DNA of 64,000 nucleotides from Tetraselmis striata (Eukaryota > Chlorophyta > Chlorodendrophyceae > Chlorodendrales > Chlorodendraceae): assembly GCA_006384855.1 (NCBI GenBank), contig VCJN01002976.1, positions 52,161-116,160 on the forward strand. Reading direction: 5' to 3'. Below the pieces are notes generated by a model that saw only the letters and a list, made by a program, of their open reading frames with translations, had not been told where the DNA came from and made no database searches. Made by a program: the position numbers and the translations under genes. Shown here piece after piece: positions 52,740 to 61,296 of this stretch (positions are counted from its first letter, which is position 1; the number at the start of each line of letters is the position of its first letter).

Positions 52740-53270
52740 ACCTGAACTGTTTTAAGCAGTGTACTTTTTTAAAATGCTGGCTTTTTGTAATTCACACCAG
52801 TACCCGGATACCCTCGGCCGATGAGAAATGCAGTAGCGATCGCTATCCTGTCCAAAGAGTTGTTAGCCGCGTGAAACAAATGACATGATTGATGACAGCC
52901 GCAGTCCGACAGGTTGTATATATGAGGTACATGTATGGGTGGATATTATTCCAGGTGCATGTTTGATGTTTCCGATGCGTATCACGTGTTTCCGTACAGT
53001 ACATTGTCTTGCAGTGGGTGATTCTCAGACATATTCAAATAATGCAAGGACAGTGTTTCAATTCTGAGTCTGGTTCTGCCAAAAATATCGCGCCGGCGGT
53101 TCTACACGGTCGGGGGCCGAAAGTGGCGCAAACGTCAGCGCAGGTTCAGCAGTCAAGACAGCAATCCTATTTGAAACTCAAGAATTCCATTTGAAATTCA
53201 GGCAACATTTAAGGCGCCGGTATATAATGCACTTGGGATTTGGTCGTTCCGCTGCCGGTTCCCCTACCTC
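52740..53270 (+). repeat. Composite repeat segments A-right and C, copy 2
   Basis: Nearly identical to 63560-64000: TTTTTGTAATTCACACCAGT, GCCGCGTGAAACA, GACATGATTGATGACAGCCG, TCCAGGTGCATGTTTGATGT, GTATCACGTGTTTCCGTACA and TCGCGCCGGCGGTTCTACAC. Segment C then follows (GTCAGCGCAGGTTCAGCAGT). Confidence 0.9.
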
Positions 53271-53694
53271 TTGGGTTGAGCGGAGGAAAAGGAGAGCCGC
53301 GTCCGAAATCACCTGGAATATGAGAGAACTGATACCGGTCATAATACGGCTTAATCACGGAGTTTTAGGGGTCCTCCGTCCGTCCTCCGTCCGTCCGTCC
53401 TGCATGATACGCGCTTCGTTTATGAACCGTCATACATTCGGTGTTTGCTCGTTTGATTTCACGGTACTGGTACGCGTGTGGTGAGATTCTGAATGAATGC
53501 GCGTGTATTCTAGCCGAGGCACGTCATATATTCGTTCTAAAACGCCAAAATAACGCGGTACCGCAGCGCGTTTTTACTGCTAAATCAGCAAGCGAAACTA
53601 TTCAGCGACTATTCCTTACTTATACGGTAGTCCAAGTATAGCTATATATATCGTTATACATCGCTATATATATCATGTGAAATGATGCTGCAAA
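53271..53694. other. No gene recognised; CCGT microsatellite
   Basis: Contains a short TCCG/CCGT repeat at about 53370-53400 and TATATATCG-type repeats near 53640-53675. Confidence 0.5.
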
Positions 53695-53850
53695 AACGGG
53701 TCGCCGCGGTGCGGGGGCAGTCCACCGACCCGGGGCCCGGCGTCCGTCGACGGATGGGCGACGGTCGTACGACGGCGTCCGGCGTCCGGTGCCGGTACAG
53801 GCGGCGGGCATGGCGATTCGCGGCGTGCCCGCCCTGTATACCTGACGACC
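53695..53850 (+). repeat. GC-rich dispersed repeat, copy 2 (partner at 320-545)
   Basis: Shares GGGCGACGGTCGTA, ACGGCGTCCGGCGTCCGG and the GCATGGCG...GCCCGCCC...CCTGACGACCGGCCCGAC order with the window start. Confidence 0.65.
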
Positions 53851-53865
53851 GGCCCGACCTGCGCG

Positions 53866-53925
53866 GCCTCGTGCGGGATGCGGGCCGCCTGTAGGCGGCT
53901 TGTACTGTATTGCTGATCTTGTAGT
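53866..53925 (-). repeat. Structured dispersed repeat B, partial copy, minus
   Basis: The reverse complement reads AAGCCGCCTACAGGCGGCCC and GCATCCCGCACGAGGC, matching repeat B. Confidence 0.6.
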
Positions 53926-53934
53926 GCTGCTTTT

Positions 53935-53961
53935 GGGGGGGGGGGGGGGGGGGGGGGGGGG
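53935..53961 (+). repeat. Poly-G tract (27 G)
   Basis: The longest G run in the window. Confidence 0.97.
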
Positions 53962-54069
53962 TAATACCTGTACTACTTTTAGCGGTGGGTTGGGTACTGG
54001 CCTTTTTAGTAATGCACACCAGTAGTCAGCGGCCCGCTATTACGCGGCTTGCAGATTTCATCTGTTTTA

Positions 54070-54210
54070 CAAAATAATAGGTCTCTTTTTAAAAATAAAT
54101 TACTGACAAATCTAACGCTAAAAGCAGTATTACCCGTTACCCGGAAACAACGGTATTACAAGATCAACACTACAAGCCGGCTGAAAGCGGGCCGCATCCC
54201 GCACCAGGCT
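54070..54210 (+). repeat. Structured dispersed repeat B, copy 4
   Basis: AAATCTAACGCTAAAAGCAG, AAGATCAACACTACAAGCCG, GCTGAAAGCGGGCCGCATCC and CGCACC match copy 1 at 18271. Confidence 0.6.
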
Positions 54211-54229
54211 CAACCCAAGAGGTAGGGGC

Positions 54230-54990
54230 ACCTCCACAAATCCCCGGCGCGGAGCGCCGCTTAGTACCGCATAGCGGCGGGTAAAATAACTAGTACTTGC
54301 CGAAACACTGTCATTGACGCTGACAATCCCGATACCAAAAACGATGGCTCTGTGGAGGTGCCGATTCATAGGTGATGCCATACTTTTGCGGGAGGGCACC
54401 CTCATATGACGGGCCGATATCGATCGTGTATGGCCGGATTTTTGAGTTTGAGCTTTGGTTGACAAAACAAATAGTTCGCTGTGTCACGTTAACATTTATG
54501 TTGAGAGCCGTGTTCTTGGGGTTTCTTGCCCTCTTTGCGTGCCGCCCTCGGAAAAACTTGGATCACCTCAATACCCCTCGAGTCTTATTAAACCATCATC
54601 GGTCGCTAGATGGGACTACTCTCTCATTTTTGTGTTGGCATGTCGCGCGCACAACACTAACAACGGTTGTGGATCGTGCAAAGTGCTCATGCCCCCGGAA
54701 AACGGTACAAAACCTTCCACCCTCCGTTGTCGATGCTACTACATGACCAACTCAAGCCGAGGCTCTTATCTCTTTTCTCCCCGCGGCTTCCTCCCAGACG
54801 ACCCCTTCGATATGGCTAGCAATAACGGCTCACCCGCGCCGGCTCAAAGACGGTCGACGCGGGCAAGGCGGCGGCTGTCGATGAGGGTTCGAGACGTCGG
54901 CCACCGCTCAAGCGCACATCAAGGCGGGGCGTCGTGAGGCGGAAGACGCGAGAATGAGACAAGTCATCCACGAGCATCTCTCTAGGTTCG
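54230..54990 (+). repeat. Composite repeat segment D, copy 2
   Basis: Partner of 36900-37870. At its left end GGCACCTCCACA (about 54229) is inverted as TGTGGAGGTGCC (about 54351), enclosing about 110 bp. The 36900 copy has only the right arm. Confidence 0.7.
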
Positions 54991-55153
54991 TCGCTACCCA
55001 AGATAGTCTAATGCCGCCGGCTACCGCCCGCGAATAAGAGGGTGCCGTTGCGGGCGGGAATGAGTCCGCGCCGGTGGTATATGGACCAAAACGTCCGTGC
55101 GACCTTCGCTCCCTCGAGCTTACCCCACTACCTTAATTGGAAAACCACCCTTG

Positions 55154-55399
55154 CTACTGCTCTGCTCGGTTTCGAGAACGGGATGCCTCCCTACGGTTTG
55201 AGACGCCCGGGGCTTTCCCCATCGCCCTCGACTGCGTGCCCGAGGCCACCTCAAACCACTTAATTTCCGAGGCGGGACGACGTTGAGGGGTGAGTGTACG
55301 TGTCCGACGTGCCTCGGTAATCCACGCACTGGACGGGAGCGAAGGCGCCATTTGCTTTATTTGGCCGGGTGCTGCGGGCAAACAAGAAAGGCGAGCCAT
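55154..55399 (-). pseudogene. ORF1 N-terminal fragment, second copy
   Basis: The frame from ATG 55399 begins MARLSCLPAAPGQIKQMAPS and continues LPSSAWITEARRTRTLTPQR, nearly identical to the start of the 31709-33004 protein, then diverges after about 45 residues (EIKWFEVASGTQSRAMGKAP). It is truncated relative to the other copy. Confidence 0.6.
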
Positions 55400-55701
55400 G
55401 GAGTGAAAGGGGAGATTTCACGGAAGGGGGAAGTAGTGCTCGCGTTGCTTGGTTTCCCTAAAAGTCGGGGGGGGGGGGGGGGGGGGGGAAGGGGGGAATT
55501 CTGACGCACATCGGTCAAATGTTTTTAACATGCGGATGTGCGGACATGTAGTATCGTTGGCAGGCGAGGCGCGGGATGGCAAGGCGCGGCGCGTATGGTG
55601 AGGTGACCGGCGCGGTCTTTGGCCGGTCATCGGTCTTGACGTGGCCAAGCGGGCAAAGTACTATAGGTAATCCGAGGCGGTGATACCGAGGGGATACTAC
55701 A
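55400..55701 (-). repeat. Composite repeat segment A-left, copy 3, split by copia
   Basis: Leader region with G22 at 55467-55488, GATGGCAAGGCGCGGCGCGT and the hairpin around GACCGGCGCGGTCTTTGGCC. It ends GGTGATACCGAGGGGATACT + AC at the copia insertion. The other half resumes at 63029. Confidence 0.8.
55467..55488 (+). repeat. Poly-G tract (22 G)
   Basis: An uninterrupted G run at the place where the other copies of repeat A have GGGAGGCAGGGGGGAA, so the run has expanded in this copy. Confidence 0.97.
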
Positions 55702-56182
55702 TGTTGGACCCAGGGTATCCGGGTACCTGAATCCGCTTTTTCTCTCTGTGAAATCCGCATTTTTCTGGCTGCCGTACATGTGCCTAATTTGGACCTTATG
55801 GCAGCAGTACGGCACCAAAGCATGGCACCTAGGCATCATTGCCAGTTGGCCTTCTTAGACGGAGAGGTGTCCGTTCTAATTGACACCTAGCCGGCTGGTA
55901 TAAATTGCCAGCCTCGGCTCCTTGTAATAGAGTCAACTGCTTTTCCAGAAATATTCCGACTCACCCTTTCTATCTCGTGACAGTGCCACTCAGCCATCAC
56001 CACGGCGACAGCGACTACCTATCGTCCATCGCCCACGGCTCATAGCAGCCCTTTGCCTTTCCAGCTTGCACCTTGCTTGCTGGCACTCGACGTGATTCGA
56101 CGCGTGCACGCCGACTCTCGCCGACTCTCCCCCCATCACTGACAGTGCCACTCAACCATCACTTCGACAATCCCCTCCGACA
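55702..56182 (+). repeat. Copia 5' LTR (481 bp)
   Basis: From TGTTGGACCCAGGGTATCC to CAATCCCCTCCGACA. It has canonical TG...CA ends. The following bases (GGTTTTTGGGCCC) do not match the initiator-Met tRNA primer site common in copia elements, so the primer is unknown. Confidence 0.9.
55893..55915 (+). promoter_or_regulatory. LTR TATA box inside a hairpin loop
   Basis: GGCTGG-TATAAATTG-CCAGCC: a TATAAAT box enclosed by a perfect 6-bp inverted repeat. Upstream, AGGTGTC...GACACCT forms another stem. Both are kept in the 3' LTR (about 62735-62757). This is the likely transcription start region of the element. Confidence 0.6.
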
Positions 56183-56372
56183 GGTTTTTGGGCCCTCTCC
56201 TTTGGTTCGACGTCTTGCCCCGTGCTCGACGCCTGCCAAAGGCTTCAACCTGCGTGTATATCGACCCTCGACAACTTTCGACGATCGACGGCACCGTGCG
56301 ACGAGTTTTTCTTCCCACCCGCCCACCCCTACAGTCATACATCCTCAAGCACAAGTGCGCCATCCCTTCGCA

Positions 56373-58994
56373 ATGTCTACCAGCATCAACACCGGCATGA
56401 TGAACACCCCCCTGGCCAATCTGGCTCGGCAGAGTGCGATCAAGACCGACCCTGGCCACGCCCCACCACCTCCTGACTTCCGTGATGATACCAGTTCTGA
56501 CGACGCCTTCAGCATGGACGGGGCGTCAGACAATGACTCCGAGGTCGTCCAGCATATCAAGCCAGCTGCAGTGAAGCCGGCACTCGACCTCAAGAACGTC
56601 CCCATCTGGGACAACACCATCTCTACACGAGACAACGCTCAAGCCATCAAGATCGCTCTCGGCAGCGCTGGCTACTTGGACACCACCAAGGGCGAAGGCA
56701 CCCGTCATGAGCAAATGATCCTTCTGGCCGCCCTACGCCACGCAACAGCCCATTATCCCATGGCACTGGCCATCGTCAACAGCATCAACATGGATTCCAG
56801 GAAGTGTGGATACACCGCATGGAAGGCTCTTCTTACTAAGCTCCAGGGCTCTGCCATGGAGGAGCGTAAGCGCTTGGAGGAAGAGATCACAGCGGGCCAG
56901 CTCCCGAATGAGCCGGTTCAGGTGTATGTTCGGCGCTACCAGAACCTCTGGAATCTGCTGAACAAGGCACATGGCCAGTGGACCTTCGAGTACGTGGCTG
57001 CCAACTACCTCATCCCATGCCTTCACCCAGACTACGATCATATCGTCGACACCACCACCTCGGCGGCCACTGTCAACGAGAAGCTGGCAACCATCATCAG
57101 CGCCGGACAGAACATGGAGGCGCGCAAGCGTCAGCGTCAGCAGCGCGTCCGCGCGTGCCCACCCAACCTCAATTCCTACAGCCCCAGGGACCCGCAGCAC
57201 ACCACCGGGCCCAGCGTTGTCTGCAGGCGGTGTGACCGTCCGGGCCATACCCAGCAGCAGTGTGTGGCCAGGCGCCATGCCAATGGCATGCGTATCCTGG
57301 ATGACACCACGCCGACCAGCACCATGACCAACCCTCGCTATGACCGCCATCAGCGCGCGCCTGCGGAGCGTCGCGTCAACACCAACTATGGCCACCACCC
57401 GCGCGACAACTACCGCCAGCAGGCACCGACATGCCAGCCTTTCTACAACGACAACCGCAACAATCAGGACAGGCCCCAGCGGCAGCAGCGTTGGACAAAC
57501 CAGGGCGGCAACGGCGGCATGCAGCGTCATCAGCAGCCGGTCGGCTTCGTCTCCCCGGCCGGACATCAGCACCCGGGTCATCAGCAGGCCAGCGACACCT
57601 TCACCCAGCGGCCGATGGGACACCATGAGGCCTACCCGTTCGTGGGAGTGTCCCCATCAGCACAACACCACAGCAGCCTGCCTATCATGCTCACCTGCAA
57701 CACTACCGCCCCAGGAGGGGCGGACACCGGAGCACATGAGGGGGAGGGCGAGGACAGCGCGGAGGATGACTTACATGACCCCTGGCACGTCCCCTACTCC
57801 GACTCTTATGCCGACTTCGAGTCCCCATTCTCACACTCATGGCATGTTCACCGCTCCCGCCCTCACCCAGACGCCTTCCCGATCTTCGATACCCCCGACA
57901 TCCCCCCCCGCTGGAACGTTTACTCCCATCCCTACTCCCTCGATCCCCCCATCCACCTATTCGACATCAATTGGCAACGTCCCCACCCCGTCCCCACCCC
58001 AGCCCAACCCCTATGCCTCACTTCACCCACATTCCCCGCCTCGGCGGCGTTGGCATCCCACATTCTTCAAGCGGAGCAAGGCGCCCTGCGTGGCGACCCG
58101 CCACCAACACTACCGCTCCTCACCGCTGCGCCGATCCTCCCGCTGCCAACCTCTCTGGTCATCGACCATCTCTTTTCGCCCTGCCATGGCCCATTGGCAT
58201 CTGAAGTAGAGGCTCTGGTAGAATACGGCTTCACCATCCACAAGATCACCAGCGCCGACCCGTCGCCCGAGGCTCGTACTATGTGGACGCATCGCCTACA
58301 TTTCATCAACGACAAGTACCCGGACCGTCTGCCCCCTTCAGCATTTCAGGACTGTCATGCCATGACCCCCATGGACGTCAACAACATCACCATCGCGGAG
58401 CTGGAGACCCTGCGTCCGGTCACCCTCATCGTGTCAGGCCCACCGTGTCAACCATGGTCGCGCGCTGGCTCACGCCTTGGCTGGCAGGACCATCGCTCTC
58501 GGGCCTTTGCTTCCGTCATCAGTTTCATCCGTTTCTACCTGACTACACAGCCCACACCGGTGCGCTACATTGTGGAGAATGTTCCAGGCGCGCTGGACTT
58601 CCCTGAGATACTCTCCTCACTTGGCACCGGCAACATCATGCGTGCGACCGCATGCGGCTCGGCGGCTCACCGCGACACCCTCCTGTGGACCAATATCGCT
58701 TCGCAAACCGACGTCCAGGACTACATCAACATCATCAACGCCATCGAGCTCACCAACCCCGGCCCTTGCGCGTGGGACCTCTGTATATCCGAATTCCCCC
58801 ACTTTACTCAAGTGGTGACAACTGACTACTTTCCGAAGTTCGTCGCCCGCCCCGGCTCATACGCTTTTCGCATGCAAACCAACGGTCAGCCGGGCACTGG
58901 CATGGTCTACGATCTGGTACTGGGCAGACAACGGCAGATGGTGCGAACCCCCTGCAGCTCTACGCGCTCGCGCCATGGGCTTCACCTTGAATGA
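56373..58994 (+). CDS. Copia gag-CCHC-methyltransferase ORF (873 aa)
   Basis: The frame is open from 56073 inside the LTR; the ATG at 56373 is the first that starts ordinary gag sequence. Residues about 60-260 are a copia-type gag (NVPIWDNTISTRDNAQAIKI; YVRRYQNLWNLLNKAHGQW). The zinc knuckle CRRCDRPGHTQQQC is at 284-297. A His/Gln/Pro-rich linker runs to about 590. From about 597 the protein resembles a C5 cytosine methyltransferase: LVIDHLFSPCHGPLASEVEA (degenerate motif I region), motif IV VSGPPCQPWSRAG with Cys692, motif VI VENVPGA with Glu735, and motif VIII ACGSAAHRDTLLWTN, like the AHR...W-N of DNMT3. The frame ends in motif IX and continues in the +1 frame at 58975. The first glycine-rich SAM loop (usually F-G-G) is poorly kept, so activity is uncertain. 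Confidence 0.88.
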   Translation: MSTSINTGMMNTPLANLARQSAIKTDPGHAPPPPDFRDDTSSDDAFSMDGASDNDSEVVQHIKPAAVKPALDLKNVPIWDNTISTRDNAQAIKIALGSAGYLDTTKGEGTRHEQMILLAALRHATAHYPMALAIVNSINMDSRKCGYTAWKALLTKLQGSAMEERKRLEEEITAGQLPNEPVQVYVRRYQNLWNLLNKAHGQWTFEYVAANYLIPCLHPDYDHIVDTTTSAATVNEKLATIISAGQNMEARKRQRQQRVRACPPNLNSYSPRDPQHTTGPSVVCRRCDRPGHTQQQCVARRHANGMRILDDTTPTSTMTNPRYDRHQRAPAERRVNTNYGHHPRDNYRQQAPTCQPFYNDNRNNQDRPQRQQRWTNQGGNGGMQRHQQPVGFVSPAGHQHPGHQQASDTFTQRPMGHHEAYPFVGVSPSAQHHSSLPIMLTCNTTAPGGADTGAHEGEGEDSAEDDLHDPWHVPYSDSYADFESPFSHSWHVHRSRPHPDAFPIFDTPDIPPRWNVYSHPYSLDPPIHLFDINWQRPHPVPTPAQPLCLTSPTFPASAALASHILQAEQGALRGDPPPTLPLLTAAPILPLPTSLVIDHLFSPCHGPLASEVEALVEYGFTIHKITSADPSPEARTMWTHRLHFINDKYPDRLPPSAFQDCHAMTPMDVNNITIAELETLRPVTLIVSGPPCQPWSRAGSRLGWQDHRSRAFASVISFIRFYLTTQPTPVRYIVENVPGALDFPEILSSLGTGNIMRATACGSAAHRDTLLWTNIASQTDVQDYINIINAIELTNPGPCAWDLCISEFPHFTQVVTTDYFPKFVARPGSYAFRMQTNGQPGTGMVYDLVLGRQRQMVRTPCSSTRSRHGLHLE

Positions 58995-61296
58995 TCTGCC
59001 CACATCTCACCTTTCTGAGGCGACACTGCGCAAACTTCTCGGCGGGGTCATCGATCTCAACGTCATGCGCAACTACATCAAGCCTGTCTCGGGCGCCGCC
59101 CCTTCCCCAGCCGTCATCACTGTCTGCCACACGTCATACGGCACCCTCATCACCCGCGATGGCGAGGCATGGGTGCTCATCGACTCGGGAGCATCCTCTC
59201 ACGTCAACGCCCACCGCACCGACTACATCTATTACATGGACATTCCTGCGGCGGAGCAATTTCTGGTGGGCGGTTTCGGGCAACCGGCAGTCGGCATCGG
59301 CACCACGCTGGCGCCAACACTAGACATCACAGGCAGGCCACATACCATTGTGGCACGAGACTGTTACCATACTCCTGACATCACCTCCAGTGCCGGTCTC
59401 ACCAACATCAGCCGCCTCCTCAGCACCCATCAACTCAGCAAGCAGGGCTACTCTTTCTACTTCAGCCGCCTCCTCAACAGCATGATCACCCCAAATGGCG
59501 CAGTCATCCACCTTCAGCCCTACCCCGGCACCACATGCATGTACGGCATCAAGCTCCTTCCCTGCCGCGATCCGTCTCATGGGGTCATGGCACTGCCATC
59601 TCCAACGGCCTCCTACTCCCTGTGGCATCTTCGACTTGGTCATCGCTGCGCGCGCCACATGGTGCTCACCCAACAACATGCCATCGGCATCCCGAAACTC
59701 GGATCTGCACCGGAGGCCATGTGCCCAGCGTGCATTCAGGCCAAATCCCACCAGCAGTCAGTCAACCGTCAGCCCTCCCCACGCGCGGAGGCACCATACA
59801 TGCTCGTGGTCATCGACGATTGGAAGGGACCTTGTCCGTCGGTCACTGGCGCGCAGCATGTTTTCGGCGCGGTGGATTCCTACACTGGAGTAAAGGTAGC
59901 GATCACCATGCGCACCAAGGACGAGGCCGTCCGCGCCGTCCATCAACTTCATGCGGCGGTTCTCGGCATGGGTCACACCGTTCAACGCATACGTGCCGAT
60001 CGCAGCGCGGTTTATACCGGCTCTCCGTTTCATCAAGCATGTGCAGACCTCAACATCGCGCTGGAGTTTACCGCATCCCACTCTCATCATCAGGCAGGCC
60101 TGGCGGGGCGCTCTTTCCGCACTATCGGTGAGTGTGCCCAAGCCATGCTTCTCCACGCCGGCCTCGGCCGCACCTTCTGGGACTGGGCCTATCTTCACGC
60201 CGTCTATCTCTGCAACCGCCAGTGGAGCTCGTCCGTCAACGCCATACCTTACACGCTGATGACCGGTCGCAAACCCGACCTCGCCAACCTACATGTTTTC
60301 GGCTGTGTGGCCTGGGTCAACATACCTGTGACTATGCGGGCAGCCAAGGGAAAAATGACACCTAAATCCTGGCCGGGCATCTACGTTGGCCACCATGAGG
60401 ACTCCGCCGGCTACCGCATATACAACCCGGCTACCAGGCGCGAAACGGTTACACGCGATGTCATCTTTGATGCGGTGACACGACCCTTCTCCAGCACACC
60501 GGCACTCTCTATGCCAGTCTTCCAGCTCCCCGACGATGACCACATGATGGATGAGCCGCAACCCTTGGACCAACAGGAAGGGCCCCACGCGCCACCTCCC
60601 ATGCCGCCACCCATGCCACCATCAGCGGCGCTTGCCTCCGCGCATGAGGGGCCCCCACCTCCGCAGCGAGAAGGGACGTATCTTCCGCGTCATCAGGAGG
60701 GGGACGCCACAGCACTGCCAACTCCTCACGCCAGTGGATCAGCGCACATATCTTCTCCTTGTGTCGACCTTAGCGACTACCACCCCAAGTTGGTAGCATC
60801 CGCCATCGCGGAGGTTGTGCGCCCCTACCCGGCGCACATGGCCGCCCTCGCCCTGCGTGCACCCACTGTCCGCGTGTCCAAGGCGCCGCGCAACTACAAG
60901 GAGGCCATCTCCAGCAATCACCCCGATGACTGGAAACAGTCCATGGACCGAGAGATTGCCTCTATCAACAAGATGGAGACCTTTGTTTGGATCAGCATTC
61001 CTGACCTTCGCCGTGACAACCCATCAGCAATCATCATACAAACGGCGTGGGCCTTTGCGGAGAAACAAGACAAGGATGGCAACCTCATCAAGCGCAAGGC
61101 CAGAGTGGTTCTCCGCGGCGATCAACTTACTGCCGGCGAGAACTATGATGACACTAAGACCTATGCCCCAGTCGTCAGCTTCATCGCCTTGCGCACCACT
61201 ATTGCTCTCGCAGTTCAACTTGACTGGGAGCTGTACCAGTTCGACGTCACCTGTGCTTTCCTCAACGCTAACCTCGATGAAGATGTCTACGTCTAA
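58975..61296 (+). CDS. Copia pol ORF: MTase C-terminus, protease, integrase, RT start
   Basis: Overlaps the gag ORF by 20 nt in the +1 frame. The first 45 residues (MGFTLNDLPTSHL; LLGGVIDLNVMRNYIKPV) match the motif IX-X end of C5 methyltransferases. The retropepsin motif LIDSGASSHV has DSG at 70-72. The integrase zinc residues are His218, His223, Cys250 and Cys253. The catalytic core has Asp281/282 and Asp342, but the position of the third acidic residue, 36 after Asp342, is Gly378 (LAGRSF instead of -AERxx). A Pro-rich linker follows, then the RT start (WELYQFDVTCAFLNANLDED). The frame stops at TAA 61294 beside a C21 run. Confidence 0.9.
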   Translation: MGFTLNDLPTSHLSEATLRKLLGGVIDLNVMRNYIKPVSGAAPSPAVITVCHTSYGTLITRDGEAWVLIDSGASSHVNAHRTDYIYYMDIPAAEQFLVGGFGQPAVGIGTTLAPTLDITGRPHTIVARDCYHTPDITSSAGLTNISRLLSTHQLSKQGYSFYFSRLLNSMITPNGAVIHLQPYPGTTCMYGIKLLPCRDPSHGVMALPSPTASYSLWHLRLGHRCARHMVLTQQHAIGIPKLGSAPEAMCPACIQAKSHQQSVNRQPSPRAEAPYMLVVIDDWKGPCPSVTGAQHVFGAVDSYTGVKVAITMRTKDEAVRAVHQLHAAVLGMGHTVQRIRADRSAVYTGSPFHQACADLNIALEFTASHSHHQAGLAGRSFRTIGECAQAMLLHAGLGRTFWDWAYLHAVYLCNRQWSSSVNAIPYTLMTGRKPDLANLHVFGCVAWVNIPVTMRAAKGKMTPKSWPGIYVGHHEDSAGYRIYNPATRRETVTRDVIFDAVTRPFSSTPALSMPVFQLPDDDHMMDEPQPLDQQEGPHAPPPMPPPMPPSAALASAHEGPPPPQREGTYLPRHQEGDATALPTPHASGSAHISSPCVDLSDYHPKLVASAIAEVVRPYPAHMAALALRAPTVRVSKAPRNYKEAISSNHPDDWKQSMDREIASINKMETFVWISIPDLRRDNPSAIIIQTAWAFAEKQDKDGNLIKRKARVVLRGDQLTAGENYDDTKTYAPVVSFIALRTTIALAVQLDWELYQFDVTCAFLNANLDEDVYV

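Noticed and set aside
56733..57626. 297-residue minus-strand frame opposite copia gag
   Set aside because: It is the antisense shadow of a GC-rich coding region with clear gag and zinc-knuckle features on the plus strand.
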